Shown here piece after piece: positions 1 to 9,540 of a stretch of DNA of 64,000 bases; positions within the stretch are counted from its first letter, which is position 1; each line of letters starts with the position of its first letter. The position numbers and the translations under genes were made by a program. The notes under the pieces were generated by a model. That model was not told the DNA's origin. It searched no databases and was given only the letters and a program-made list of their open reading frames with translations. Source of the DNA: Tenuifilum sp. 4138str (lineage in GTDB: Bacteria; Bacteroidota; Bacteroidia; Bacteroidales; Tenuifilaceae); NCBI RefSeq assembly GCF_041102575.1, contig NZ_JBGCUE010000002.1:124001-188000 (forward strand). Direction: 5' to 3'.

Positions 1-24
1 TGGCTATATAAAATCATATTTTTG

Positions 25-52
25 ATGCCGAAGGTTATAATACTTTCGGCAT
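25..52 (+). terminator. Rho-independent terminator of the gene upstream of the window
   Basis: ATGCCGAA (25-32) pairs with TTCGGCAT (45-52) around a 12-nt AT-rich loop, and TTTTGCTTT follows. It would end a plus-strand transcript from outside the window, so bamA probably has its own promoter between here and 120. I see no clear TAnnTTTG box there. Confidence 0.7.
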
Positions 53-119
53 TTTGCTTTGTAACATAGGAAATTATACTAATTTTACGCGTCAAAAATA
101 AAAGAGTAACTGATTTGAT

Positions 120-2600
120 ATGATGAGATTTAGGCTTTTGGCACTTGCCATGTTCTTTATAGGGGTTTCAGCATTTGCCCAGGAAAAACCGTTTAGCTAC
201 GAACTTCCAAAAAGATATTGCGTTAAGGAGATCACTGTATCGGGGGTAAAGTTTCTAAATCCTGATGTTTTAATCTCCATGACTGCTATTAGTATTGGCG
301 ACACCATTCAGGTTCCGGGTGAAGCAATTACCAAAGCAGTTAAAAAACTGTGGGGCCAAGGACTTTTTTCAAATGTGGATATTAAAGCCTCTCGTATTGA
401 AGGCGATGATATTTACCTTGAGATCAGCCTAACTGAGCAACCCCGCCTAACTACAGTAAATTTTACTGGCATTCGTAAAGGTGAGGCCGACGACCTGAAA
501 GATAAGCTTAAACTCCGAAGCGGCTCCCAGCTAACTCAAGCCACCCTAGAAAATAGCATTATCATAATAAAGAAACATTACAGGGCAAAAGGGTTCCTGA
601 ACGTTGATGTAAATCCCGTACTGGAAAATGACACCATAATAAGCAACGGAACAAAGCTAACCTTCAATATCCAGAAGAACGACAGGGTTAAAATTGGTGA
701 AATCACCTTTGAGGGTAACAAAGCCTACGGTCAGGCACGACTCCGTCGAGCACTTAAAAAGATACACCGCCGCGACCTCAACATCTTTAAATCGGCTAAG
801 TTCATTGAAGCAGACTACGATGAAAGTTTGGATAACCTCGTTGCCTTTTACAACGAGCACGGCTACCGGGATTTTAAAATTTTAGGCGATTCCATTTACA
901 CTATCAACCCCAAAAGAATAGGTATCCACTTTAAAATTTTCGAAGGGCCACAATACCACATCCGCAAGATTGAGTGGGTAGGTAACACTAAATTGCCTGC
1001 CGAGGCGCTCACGGCCGTTCTGGGGATGAAAAAGGGCGATGTTTATGACAGGAGTTTGCTGGAGAAAAGGTTATTCACTGAGGAGAACTCTATCTCCACT
1101 CTATACATGGATGATGGGTACCTTTTCTTCCATCTTGAGCCAGTAGAGGTTCAGATTCAAAACGACTCGGTTGACCTTGAAATGAGAATTTATGAAGGCG
1201 ACCAGGCTACCGTAAACAGGGTAATTATTGCCGGTAATACAAAGACCAATGAGCATGTTATCCGCCGTGAGATATGGTCAAAACCTGGATACCTTTTCAG
1301 CAAGTCCGAAATAACCCGAACCCTCAGGGAACTTGGTCAGATGGGTCATTTTGACCCCGAAAAACTAGGGATTGATCCCCTGCCCAACCAGGCCGATGGA
1401 ACCGTGGACCTTAAATATTCGGTTGAAGAAAAGGCCAACGACCAGCTCGAGGTATCGGGGGGTTGGGGTAACAAGATGTTTGTGGGAACCATTGGTATCC
1501 GTTTCTCAAACTTCTCGGTTCGGCGAATTTTCGATAAAGATGCCTGGCGTCCTGTTCCCTCGGGCGATAGCCAGTCATTAGCAATCAGAGCATCAACCAA
1601 CGGAACATACTATAAAGCATTTAGCCTTTCGTTTACTGAACCCTGGCTAGGCGGACGTAAGCCAACTAACTTCTCCTTCTCGCTCTACAGAACCATACAA
1701 TCAGGTGGAGTTAGCTACTTCTATCAAACAAGCGATAAATACTTCAGGGTGAGCGGGGCTTCCGTTGGAATAGGCACCCGTTTGAAATGGCCCGACGATT
1801 ACTTTACCATTTACAATGAGGTGGGAATTCAAAACTATAAACTGAGCAACTGGTCAGGGTATTTTATCTTTACCGATGGGCAGTCGAACAACCTTAGTTA
1901 CAAAGTTACCCTCGGCCGAAACTCAACGGACCAGATGATATATCCCCGAACCGGCTCAAACTTTTCGCTCTCGCTTCAAATTACCCCACCCTACTCCCTT
2001 TTCAATGGCAAGGATTACAGTAAACCCATGACCGACTCGGAAAAGTACAAATGGATTGAATACCACAAGTGGACTGGAAGAATACAATGGTACATACCTC
2101 TGGTTGAGAACTTGGTTCTTTACACCAATTTCCAGATGGGGGTAATGGGATACTTCAATAGCAAACTGGGCCATTCCCCATTTGAGGGGTTTGACCTTGG
2201 CGGTGATGGTATGTCGGGGTACAACCTTTACGGAAAGGAAACCATTGGTTTAAGGGGTTACCAGAACGGCTCGCTTACACCATACGTTCGCATAGGTGAG
2301 AGCCTAGTTGGGAATGCACACCTATACGACAAGTACACCGTTGAGCTGCGATACCCAATCTCGCTAAAACCGCAGGCTGCAATTTACCTGCTTACCTTCC
2401 TTGAAGCTGGTAATGCCTGGCAGAACGCTGGCGATTTTAATCCGTTCAACGTTCATCGCTCAGCTGGTGTTGGGGCTCGCTTTTTCCTTCCCATGTTAGG
2501 AATGTTAGGCGTTGACTGGGGATATGGTTTCGATAAGGTGCCCGGACGTCCCGATGCACATAAGGGTCAGTTCCACTTCATTATTGGGATGCCTTTTTAA
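120..2600 (+). CDS. bamA: Outer membrane protein assembly factor BamA
   Basis: BamA is the central Omp85 subunit of the BAM complex, which folds and inserts beta-barrel proteins into the outer membrane. The 826-residue product starts with a signal peptide (hydrophobic to about residue 19, cleavage likely after AFA). Repeated POTRA-type units fill roughly residues 30-430 (recurring GN-x-R and V-x-V-x-EG patterns), and a beta-barrel of about 390 residues ends in Phe, the usual C-terminal BAM signal. Length is typical for Bacteroidota BamA. Two adjacent ATGs (120 and 123) are possible starts. The order bamA-ompH-ompH is standard in this phylum and links the barrel machine to its periplasmic chaperones. 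Confidence 0.96.
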   Translation: MMRFRLLALAMFFIGVSAFAQEKPFSYELPKRYCVKEITVSGVKFLNPDVLISMTAISIGDTIQVPGEAITKAVKKLWGQGLFSNVDIKASRIEGDDIYLEISLTEQPRLTTVNFTGIRKGEADDLKDKLKLRSGSQLTQATLENSIIIIKKHYRAKGFLNVDVNPVLENDTIISNGTKLTFNIQKNDRVKIGEITFEGNKAYGQARLRRALKKIHRRDLNIFKSAKFIEADYDESLDNLVAFYNEHGYRDFKILGDSIYTINPKRIGIHFKIFEGPQYHIRKIEWVGNTKLPAEALTAVLGMKKGDVYDRSLLEKRLFTEENSISTLYMDDGYLFFHLEPVEVQIQNDSVDLEMRIYEGDQATVNRVIIAGNTKTNEHVIRREIWSKPGYLFSKSEITRTLRELGQMGHFDPEKLGIDPLPNQADGTVDLKYSVEEKANDQLEVSGGWGNKMFVGTIGIRFSNFSVRRIFDKDAWRPVPSGDSQSLAIRASTNGTYYKAFSLSFTEPWLGGRKPTNFSFSLYRTIQSGGVSYFYQTSDKYFRVSGASVGIGTRLKWPDDYFTIYNEVGIQNYKLSNWSGYFIFTDGQSNNLSYKVTLGRNSTDQMIYPRTGSNFSLSLQITPPYSLFNGKDYSKPMTDSEKYKWIEYHKWTGRIQWYIPLVENLVLYTNFQMGVMGYFNSKLGHSPFEGFDLGGDGMSGYNLYGKETIGLRGYQNGSLTPYVRIGESLVGNAHLYDKYTVELRYPISLKPQAAIYLLTFLEAGNAWQNAGDFNPFNVHRSAGVGARFFLPMLGMLGVDWGYGFDKVPGRPDAHKGQFHFIIGMPF

Positions 2601-2673
2601 TCCTTACAGTTAAAACTGTTAAACTTGGCATATAAATTGTGTAACTTTAACCTGAACCAAATATTATAAAGTT

Positions 2674-3183
2674 ATGAAGAGAACTATTCTGATATTAGCT
2701 GCACTTACAATTGGACTTGGGGCTTGGGCTCAAAAATTTGCCTATGTAGATACCGAGTACATACTTAAAAAAATACCATCGTATAAAGCCGCACAGGAAC
2801 AACTCGACAAGCTTTCAGAGCAATACCAGAAAGAAATAGAGGAAAAGTATGCCGAGGTTGACAAGATGTACAAGGACTACCAAACCGAAAAGGTACTCCT
2901 GACTGAGGAAATGAAAAAGAAACGTGAGGATGAGATCATAGCCCGTGAGCGTCAGGTTAAGGAACTGCAGATGAAGTATTTTGGTCGCGATGGGCTACTT
3001 TTCAAGAAGCGTGAGGAACTGGTTAAACCCATTCAGGATCAGGTTTTTAACGCAATCAAAGAGATTGCAGTTGAGGGGGGTTACGCCGTAATATTTGACG
3101 CTGCCGCCTCACCTAACATGATTTACACTAACCCACGATTCGATAAGAGCGAAGAAGTTCTACAGCGCTTAGGTTTTAAATAA
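2674..3183 (+). CDS. OmpH/Skp family periplasmic chaperone (first copy)
   Basis: Skp/OmpH proteins are trimeric periplasmic holdases that carry unfolded outer-membrane proteins to BamA. The 169-residue product has a cleavable signal peptide (MKRTILILAALTIG, cleavage near WAQ), then the family start FAYVDTEYILKKIP. A long Lys/Glu-rich helical hairpin (about residues 40-115) forms the tentacles, and the C-terminal strand includes VIFDAAASP. It sits 73 bp after bamA and 36 bp before a paralogue, so the three genes likely form one expression group. It lacks any enzymatic motif. Confidence 0.93.
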   Translation: MKRTILILAALTIGLGAWAQKFAYVDTEYILKKIPSYKAAQEQLDKLSEQYQKEIEEKYAEVDKMYKDYQTEKVLLTEEMKKKREDEIIARERQVKELQMKYFGRDGLLFKKREELVKPIQDQVFNAIKEIAVEGGYAVIFDAAASPNMIYTNPRFDKSEEVLQRLGFK

Positions 3184-3189
3184 TTTTTA

Positions 3190-3197
3190 TATATTTG
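3190..3197 (+). promoter_or_regulatory. Bacteroidota-type -7 box for the second ompH
   Basis: TATATTTG is an exact TAnnTTTG match, 22 nt before the ATG at 3220, so the predicted leader is about 15 nt. No clear TTTG -33 element is seen upstream. It may let the second ompH be made independently of bamA. Confidence 0.45.
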
Positions 3198-3219
3198 CTT
3201 AAACTAAAAACGATAAACA

Positions 3220-3738
3220 ATGAGAAAGATTCTTGGATTAGCAATAGTTGCTCTACTAACATTTAGTTTTTCAGGAGTAAAAGCCCAGAACTATAAATTT
3301 GGTCATATTAACAGCCAGGAAATACTAAAGGCTATGCCCGATAGGGATAGCGCTGAAGCAAAAATTAAGAAGTATGCCGAATCGTTACAGGATCAGATTG
3401 AGCAACTTCAGGTAGAATTCAATAAGAAGTACCAGGATTACCTGCAAAAACGAGCTACCTTCACCGATGCAATACGCGAGATGAAAGAAAAAGAACTCAC
3501 CGATATGCAGCAGAGGGCTCAGGAATACCAGCAGGTTGCCGAGCAGGATTACCAGCGTTATCAAGCTGAAACCATGAAACCTGTAATTGATAAAGCCGAC
3601 GCAGCCATTAAAAAAGTTGCTAAAGCAAATGGGTTTACTTACATTTTTGATACCAGCTCGGGAGTTCTCCTTTACTTCTCAGAACAGAGTATCGATATTA
3701 CTCCGTTGGTTAAGAAAGAGTTAGGCATTACAAAGTAA
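3220..3738 (+). CDS. OmpH/Skp family periplasmic chaperone (second copy)
   Basis: This is the tandem paralogue of the preceding chaperone, with the same predicted role of holding unfolded outer-membrane proteins in the periplasm. The 172-residue product has a signal peptide (hydrophobic to about residue 22, cleavage after VKAQ), the family segment FGHINSQEILKAMP, a Gln/Glu/Lys-rich coiled-coil region (about residues 45-120) and a C-terminal TYIFDTSSGVLLY strand. It is clearly diverged from copy one, so the two probably have separate client or partner preferences. A strong terminator follows at 3759, closing the bamA-ompH-ompH unit. Confidence 0.93.
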   Translation: MRKILGLAIVALLTFSFSGVKAQNYKFGHINSQEILKAMPDRDSAEAKIKKYAESLQDQIEQLQVEFNKKYQDYLQKRATFTDAIREMKEKELTDMQQRAQEYQQVAEQDYQRYQAETMKPVIDKADAAIKKVAKANGFTYIFDTSSGVLLYFSEQSIDITPLVKKELGITK

Positions 3739-3758
3739 ACTTACAATAACTTTAAATT

Positions 3759-3798
3759 TAGGGGGTAAACTGAACTTTGTTCGTTTAGCCCCTATTTT
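3759..3798 (+). terminator. Terminator after the bamA-ompH-ompH unit
   Basis: TAGGGG-TAAAC-GAAC (3759-3775) pairs with GTTC-GTTTA-CCCCTA (3779-3794), with one mismatch and one bulge, a 3-nt loop and a following TTTT. It separates the chaperone genes from murI. Confidence 0.75.
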
Positions 3799-3816
3799 AT
3801 TTACAATTGAGAGTAA

Positions 3817-4635
3817 ATGAGCGGCAATTGTAATCCTATAGGAATTTTCGACTCCGGTGCGGGTGGTCTAACAGTTCTTTCAGAACTGGTTAATGTTTTG
3901 CCCAACGAGAAGTACATATATTTTGCCGATTCAGCAAATTGCCCTTACGGTTCCAAACCTGCCGAGGAAATTATCAACCTATCGGACAAGATAACACGCT
4001 TCCTAATAACAAAAGGTTGCAAGGTTATAGTTGTGGCCTGCAACACAGCAACGGCAGCTGCAATAGATTACCTGCGAAACTCATACAGCATACCATTTAT
4101 TGGAATGGAACCAGCAATTAAACCCGCATCGCAAAATACTAAAACCAAAAGCATAGGGGTTTTGGCTACGGCTGGAACTTTTAAAGGACGATTGTACATT
4201 GAAACCAGCCGAAAATACGCCGCCGATGTTAACGTATGCTACCAGGTGGGCGAAGGGTTAGTAGAACTAGTTGAATCAGGAAAAGCTGATTCCCCTGAAG
4301 CAGAACAGCTCCTGCACAGATATATCGACCCAATGGTTGATTGTAATATTGACCATCTGGTTTTGGGCTGCACCCATTACCCATTCCTAAAACCTGTGCT
4401 GGAAAGAATGCTACCTAATCATGTCACTATTGTGGACCCTGCACCGGCAGTTGCCTTGCAAACTAAAAGGGTAGCCGAAAATAATGGGTTGCTTTGTAAT
4501 CAAAATCTAGTAGATAGCACCAGTATCGACTTTTACTCAAGCAGCAATACCGAGGTACTTAAGATGCTCGTTGAAATGAACATTAGACCACAATACAGGA
4601 TTGAAGATTTATACTTTAACAATGTGAAACTGTAA
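3817..4635 (+). CDS. murI: Glutamate racemase
   Basis: MurI interconverts L- and D-glutamate in the cytoplasm to supply D-Glu for peptidoglycan stem peptides. The 272-residue protein shows the family landmarks: GIFDSGAGGLTV (residues 9-20, with the catalytic-site Asp-Ser), ACNTATA with catalytic Cys75, and LGCTHYPF with the second catalytic Cys185. The two cysteines act as the acid/base pair from opposite faces of the substrate. Length is normal. It follows a terminator and precedes an unrelated nucleoside-kinase-like gene by 35 bp, so those two may be cotranscribed. Confidence 0.96.
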   Translation: MSGNCNPIGIFDSGAGGLTVLSELVNVLPNEKYIYFADSANCPYGSKPAEEIINLSDKITRFLITKGCKVIVVACNTATAAAIDYLRNSYSIPFIGMEPAIKPASQNTKTKSIGVLATAGTFKGRLYIETSRKYAADVNVCYQVGEGLVELVESGKADSPEAEQLLHRYIDPMVDCNIDHLVLGCTHYPFLKPVLERMLPNHVTIVDPAPAVALQTKRVAENNGLLCNQNLVDSTSIDFYSSSNTEVLKMLVEMNIRPQYRIEDLYFNNVKL

Positions 4636-4670
4636 AAAACCTATTGTATCTTTAAATAAATATTACTCAT

Positions 4671-6341
4671 ATGCGCAAAGAGGTTGAAATAGTTATTGAG
4701 AATACCGGGCAAAAGGTTCGTGTAACTCCCGGACACTCACTTCTGGAAATTTCAAAAATATTCGAAATAAAATCCGATTACCAGATCCTGGGGGCAATGG
4801 TTAACAACCAGGTCAAGGAGTTAGACTATGAGGTTTTTACACCAAAAACCGTTCGATACATCGATATTACTCACCCTGCAGGAATGCGGATGTACCAACG
4901 ATCGCTATTTTTCCTGCTACAAAAAGCTGTACGCGATATTATCCCCGGTGCCAAGGTACGAATTGAGCATTCCGTATCCAAAGGCTTCTACTGCGAGATT
5001 GACGGCTGCAACCTGCCCCTGGAATTACCGCTTATATTCAACATATGCGATAGAATGCGCGAGATTGTGGCGGCAGATTTGCCATTTCGGCGCGATAAGG
5101 TATTAACATCCGATGCTATCAAACTCTTTAGAGATTTGGGTTACGAGGACAAAGCCAGGTTATTCGAAACTCGTCCTACCCTTTACACCTCGGTTTACTA
5201 CCTTGGCGACATGGCCGATTACTTCTTCGGAAGTCTTGTCCCTTCAACGGGCTACCTAAAAGTGTTTGACCTCACTAAGTATTACGATGGAATGCTGCTG
5301 AGGGTGCCTAAACGGTTCCAGCCCGATGAAGTGGAAGATGTAGTTATTCAGAACAAAATGTTTGAAATCTTTCAGGAATATAAGGATTGGCTTGAGATTT
5401 TAGGCGTTGAGAATGTTGGAGCTATTAACCAAGAGGTAGCCAAAGGAAATGCCAGTGAACTAATAAAAATTTCAGAGGCATTACATGAAAAAAAGGTTGC
5501 CGACATTGCCGATAGAATACACCAGCAACCCGAACCGGTAAGGCTTGTACTTATTTCCGGCCCGTCATCATCGGGTAAAACAACTTTTGCTAAGCGTTTA
5601 GCAATTCAGCTAAAGGTTAATGGTTTAAAACCATACACCATCTCGCTCGATAACTATTTTGTTGACAGGGAGAAAACCCCTAAGGATGAGTTCGGAAACT
5701 ACGACTTTGAGGCACTGGACGCGCTTGATGTTGAGTATTTTAACAATGACCTGGTCAGGCTGCTTAAGGGCGAAGAGGTGGAAATACCAAAATTCTCCTT
5801 TGAGGAGGGAAAACGCTTTTTTGATGGCACCAAACTTCAGATTGAACCCAATGGCGTAATAATAATTGAGGGTATTCATGCCCTAAACCCAGCCTTAACC
5901 CACTTAATCCCTAACAACCAAAAGTTCAAGGTTTACGTTTCGGCATTAACCTCAATTTCAATCGATGGCATAAACCGAATACCAACCACCGATAACCGAT
6001 TAATACGCAGAATAGTAAGGGACTATCGGTATCGGGGGTATAGCGCACTGGATACCATTGGCAGGTGGGAAAGTGTTCGTCGTGGCGAGGATAAAAACAT
6101 CTTCCCATTCCAGGAGGAGGCCAACGTTATGTTTAACTCTGCCCTGCTTTACGAGTTTAGCGTTTTAAAACGCTTTGCTGAACCAATAATCCAGGAGGTT
6201 CCGCCAACCCGACCGGAATACGATGAGGCCCAAAGGCTGCTTAAGTTCTTAAGCTACTTCACTCCAATATCGGAACGTGAAGTGCCACCCACCTCAATCA
6301 TACGTGAGTTTCTGGGAGGTAGCACTTTTTCCTATAAATAG
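4671..6341 (+). CDS. TGS-domain uridine kinase-like nucleoside kinase
   Basis: This 556-residue fusion is common in Bacteroidota and some Firmicutes and is annotated as nucleoside kinase. Residues 1-65 look like a TGS domain. Residues about 65-230 resemble the threonyl-tRNA-synthetase second additional domain (HPAGMRMYQRSLFF is the start of that segment). The C-terminal half is a phosphoribulokinase/uridine-kinase P-loop domain with Walker A GPSSSGKT at about 297-304, then SLDNYFVDRE and IIEGIHAL. The likely reaction is ATP-dependent phosphorylation of a nucleoside or similar substrate; the tRNA-synthetase-like N-terminus suggests RNA or ribosome binding, but this is inference. A terminator follows at 6417. 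Confidence 0.88.
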   Translation: MRKEVEIVIENTGQKVRVTPGHSLLEISKIFEIKSDYQILGAMVNNQVKELDYEVFTPKTVRYIDITHPAGMRMYQRSLFFLLQKAVRDIIPGAKVRIEHSVSKGFYCEIDGCNLPLELPLIFNICDRMREIVAADLPFRRDKVLTSDAIKLFRDLGYEDKARLFETRPTLYTSVYYLGDMADYFFGSLVPSTGYLKVFDLTKYYDGMLLRVPKRFQPDEVEDVVIQNKMFEIFQEYKDWLEILGVENVGAINQEVAKGNASELIKISEALHEKKVADIADRIHQQPEPVRLVLISGPSSSGKTTFAKRLAIQLKVNGLKPYTISLDNYFVDREKTPKDEFGNYDFEALDALDVEYFNNDLVRLLKGEEVEIPKFSFEEGKRFFDGTKLQIEPNGVIIIEGIHALNPALTHLIPNNQKFKVYVSALTSISIDGINRIPTTDNRLIRRIVRDYRYRGYSALDTIGRWESVRRGEDKNIFPFQEEANVMFNSALLYEFSVLKRFAEPIIQEVPPTRPEYDEAQRLLKFLSYFTPISEREVPPTSIIREFLGGSTFSYK

Positions 6342-6416
6342 CACAAAGTTTTCAACAGTGTATTGTGCTGACTTATTGTCGCTTGCGCATTTTTTGTTAG
6401 TAACAATTACTCGTTT

Positions 6417-6448
6417 AAAAGCCCAAAAGATTAGATTTTTGGGCTTTT
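6417..6448 (+). terminator. Terminator after the nucleoside kinase gene
   Basis: AAAAGCCCAAAA (6417-6428) pairs perfectly with TTTTGGGCTTTT (6437-6448) around an 8-nt loop, with a further T after it. This is a 12-bp stem with flanking A and T tracts, so it may work in both directions. Confidence 0.85.
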
Positions 6449-6527
6449 TGTTACATTTTAAACAATTATTTCTTAATATTGTAACTAATTAACCCTATTG
6501 TGAACCTAAACCTTAGCCCAATAAACG

Positions 6528-7883
6528 ATGCCTAGTATCGTTACAGTGTTATATAACCTGGTTGGCATTACCCTACTGAGTTTCCTGATTGGAAACGATG
6601 TTGCATTAAATGTAAATGTTCCGAAGGCAGTAAATGCCGGTAGCGAGTTTGACGTTGAAGTTATCTTGAAAAAGGGAAACCTTAGCGGTTTTGCTCGCCT
6701 ACAACAGGATTTACCCATGGGTTTAACTGCCCAGCTAGTGGAATCGTCGCTTGGCGACTTTTCATTTGACGAACAAAAACTCCGATTCGTATGGCTTCGT
6801 CTTCCTGAGGGTAAGGAGATGCGTTTGGTTTACCGGGTAAAGGTTGACGAGAGGCTTAAAGGGTCGTTCACGCTAAAAGGGACCTTTGCCTACGTTGACA
6901 ATAATGAACGAAAAACAGCCGAATTCCAAACCTCCACCATTAGTATTAACCCATCGACCAGGATTGACCCCAATTTAATTGTTGACATTAACGAGTTTCA
7001 GACCATTATTCCACCACAAGCACCAGTTGGATTTGTGGCTAGCAATGTTAGATGCATAAGGCAAACCCCTATCCCTTCAGGTGCTGAGAATGACTATCTG
7101 GTAAAACTACTAGTAAACAAGGGTAATGCCCAGAAGTTTGCCAAAATTGAAGAAGACGTTCCTGAAGGATTTACAGCCGAAGCCATTGAAACCAAGGATG
7201 CTGTTTTCACCTTTAAGGACCAAAAGGTTAAATTCCTTTGGATGAACCTCCCGGCCGAACCCCGATTTGTTGTATCGTACAAACTCATTGCCCCCGATGG
7301 GAAAGGAAATATTACCGTAAGCTTAAAGGGAACCTTCTCATACCTTGTGGGTGAGGCTACTAGGGTAATAGATATCATTCAAAAGGATATCGACCTAACG
7401 AACATCGACCCTGCTGCACTTGACGGACTTATTTCTTCAACTTTCTCAACCGAAGGAGCAAATATCATCTCAGGATTTACCCCTTACTCCGAAGGTGGGA
7501 TTGATATTCCAATTGAGTATAAAAAAATTGAAGACAAGCCAAAACGTAAAGCCAAGCCGGAATTTGATATGGAACCCTTTATGCTTATGCCCGAAAAAGG
7601 GGTTTACTATAGGGTTCAAATTGCAGCCGGACATAAACCCATTGATATTAAACGATACTTTACCCGCTATAACATCAAATATGATGTTAGAACCGAAAAA
7701 CATGAGGGATGGTATAAGTATTCCATAGGTTCGTTCAAGGAGTACAAGGAAGCTCGCGATTTTAGAATTCTTATCTGGAACTCCACAAGAATTAACGATG
7801 CCTTTGTTACTGCTTACAACAACGGGACTCGAATTACTGTGCAGGAAGCGTTAATGATTACTAGTCAAAAGTGGTACAGGTAG
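6528..7883 (+). CDS. Envelope protein with two repeated beta domains and a C-terminal SPOR-like domain
   Basis: I do not recognise a named family for the whole 451-residue protein. The N-terminus has one hydrophobic segment (about residues 5-22), a signal peptide or anchor. Two homologous units follow (about 28-135 and 170-280): both have NKG/KKGN, a D-x-P-x-G segment (DLPMG and DVPEG), a F-x-F-x-x-Q-K-x-x-F-x-W strand (FVW and FLW) and a SLKGTFSY or TLKGTFAY end. The C-terminus (about 355-440), with YYRVQIAAG, WYKYSIGSFKEYKEA and AFVTAYNNG, matches the SPOR-like fold that binds denuded peptidoglycan. It ends 4 bp before an outer-membrane barrel gene, so the two are cotranscribed and may connect peptidoglycan to the outer membrane. 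Confidence 0.7.
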   Translation: MPSIVTVLYNLVGITLLSFLIGNDVALNVNVPKAVNAGSEFDVEVILKKGNLSGFARLQQDLPMGLTAQLVESSLGDFSFDEQKLRFVWLRLPEGKEMRLVYRVKVDERLKGSFTLKGTFAYVDNNERKTAEFQTSTISINPSTRIDPNLIVDINEFQTIIPPQAPVGFVASNVRCIRQTPIPSGAENDYLVKLLVNKGNAQKFAKIEEDVPEGFTAEAIETKDAVFTFKDQKVKFLWMNLPAEPRFVVSYKLIAPDGKGNITVSLKGTFSYLVGEATRVIDIIQKDIDLTNIDPAALDGLISSTFSTEGANIISGFTPYSEGGIDIPIEYKKIEDKPKRKAKPEFDMEPFMLMPEKGVYYRVQIAAGHKPIDIKRYFTRYNIKYDVRTEKHEGWYKYSIGSFKEYKEARDFRILIWNSTRINDAFVTAYNNGTRITVQEALMITSQKWYR

Positions 7884-7887
7884 TTTT

Positions 7888-9342
7888 ATGAAAAAACTAA
7901 TTAAATTACACTTAGGGAGGTTAGTAACTGTTTTGGCACTTTTGGTTGTGCTACCAAATGCGCTTCATGCCCAAATTGATGAGGAAGAATACTATAAGGG
8001 TATACTCGATACCATAGTTGAAGTTCAAAACCCAGTTTACAAACCAGTAATTTCGTTGGGTGTTGGTTACCTGAGTTTCTGGGGTGATGTACGAAACCCT
8101 ATCAGCTCTCCCCTTTACGGGAATGTTGCAGGAAAACTTAATGTTTCCAACCTGGTGGGCCGCAAGCACTACTTTAAGGGAAATATCTTTGCCATATATG
8201 GCGATATTTTTGCCCACGACCCCAAGCTCTCCTACCTTATGCAACAGCAGCCTTTGCCCCTCGACGATTTGAATAATCCTATTTTTGTTAACTCGGCCTT
8301 TAAAACCAACATCTTCCAGTTAGGATTATCGTTTGAGTACAACTTTGGCCATGTTTTTGGCCCTGCAAAACGCTTTAAACCCTTCCTATCAGTAGGTTTT
8401 TCAACCATTTTCTTTAGCCCAAAGGGCAATTTCCTCAACAACGGATCGGGGAACTTTTACTATTTCTGGTCCGATGGAACCATGCGAAATTTCCCTGAGA
8501 ATGGGCCCGATGCCTACCGTGCAAGAATAGTAAGATTTGACAGCGATTACGAAACCGATTTGTCAGGAAAAGATCTCTATAAACAAGGAAGTATCTCGCA
8601 ACAAACATTTTCAGTTCCAATTGATCTTGGGTTCGACTTCTATCTCTCCGATAGGGTAAACCTAAGGGTGGGAGCTGCTTTTAATTACTGCTTTAGCGAT
8701 AAAATTGACAACTACGACAGTAAAATAGCCAAAGCCCAGGGATATCCTGTTAAGAATAATATCAAGGATATATTTAGCTTTACCTACTTTACCATGAATT
8801 TCGACCTGTTCTCCGATCCAAAAACAATTCTTGTGGAGAGGGTTTTTGCTATGCTGGGTGAGGATTACGATTACGAGATTTTCTTTAGCGATGCAGATGG
8901 AGATGGCGTTTTCGACAGGTTTGACGAGTGCCCCGACACCCCGGCTGGTGTTGCTGTCGATTCAATAGGTTGCCCATCCGATACGGACTTTGATGGTGTA
9001 TTCGACTACATGGATAAGGAGCCTAATACTCCGGAGGGCGCTATTGTTGACGAAAGTGGTTCGCAGGTAACGGCCGATGTTCTGGCTGCCATGTTTAACC
9101 GAAAGAGCGAGGCTGTTTCGCGTAAGCAGGTTCGTTTAATCCCTGTTACCCACGTTTGGTCGCGCAGTTTGAACTATACACCGGGTAAGATTCCCGAAAA
9201 ACTCAGGGTTGTTGACTCCGATGCCGATGGATACATATCGTTCCAGGAACTGATGAGGGCAGTAAATGAGTTTTTTGACGGCACAAACAACCTTACCCTT
9301 CAGGATTTGTACGACCTAAACGAATACTTCTTTGCACAGTAA
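7888..9342 (+). CDS. Outer-membrane beta-barrel protein with TSP3 calcium repeats and a C-terminal EF-hand
   Basis: The 484-residue product has a signal peptide (to about residue 28, ALHAQ). A barrel-like region with alternating aromatic strands (about 45-325) follows. Next are thrombospondin type 3-like acidic repeats, DADGDGVFDRFDECPDTP and DTDFDGVFDYMDKEPNTP (about 332-385), and finally a canonical 12-residue EF-hand loop DSDADGYISFQE near residue 445. Calcium binding is expected for both acidic parts. OmpA-like proteins in this phylum often have barrel plus TSP3 plus a peptidoglycan-binding OmpA domain, but here that last domain is absent. The neighbouring SPOR-like protein, 4 bp upstream, could supply peptidoglycan binding instead; this is inference. 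Confidence 0.75.
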   Translation: MKKLIKLHLGRLVTVLALLVVLPNALHAQIDEEEYYKGILDTIVEVQNPVYKPVISLGVGYLSFWGDVRNPISSPLYGNVAGKLNVSNLVGRKHYFKGNIFAIYGDIFAHDPKLSYLMQQQPLPLDDLNNPIFVNSAFKTNIFQLGLSFEYNFGHVFGPAKRFKPFLSVGFSTIFFSPKGNFLNNGSGNFYYFWSDGTMRNFPENGPDAYRARIVRFDSDYETDLSGKDLYKQGSISQQTFSVPIDLGFDFYLSDRVNLRVGAAFNYCFSDKIDNYDSKIAKAQGYPVKNNIKDIFSFTYFTMNFDLFSDPKTILVERVFAMLGEDYDYEIFFSDADGDGVFDRFDECPDTPAGVAVDSIGCPSDTDFDGVFDYMDKEPNTPEGAIVDESGSQVTADVLAAMFNRKSEAVSRKQVRLIPVTHVWSRSLNYTPGKIPEKLRVVDSDADGYISFQELMRAVNEFFDGTNNLTLQDLYDLNEYFFAQ

Positions 9343-9394
9343 CCCAAACCTAACCAATATATATTTTCACAAAAACCTATTTGGTTTTAAAAGG

Positions 9395-9425
9395 AAAGAG
9401 GCTGGTTTTTATACCCAGCCTCTTT
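9395..9425 (+). terminator. Terminator after the SPOR/barrel operon
   Basis: AAAGAGGCTGG (9395-9405) pairs perfectly with CCAGCCTCTTT (9415-9425) around a 9-nt loop; GATTTT follows. The 11-bp perfect stem is convincing, although the T tract is short. Confidence 0.8.
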
Positions 9426-9540
9426 GATTTTCATAATAATCCTTGAGAATAATGAACAAAATTAAAATGTGAACATATTATTGAAAACACCAAAATACTA
9501 AATTGTTTAGCCCTTAATAACTTCCCTCAAACTCCATTAT

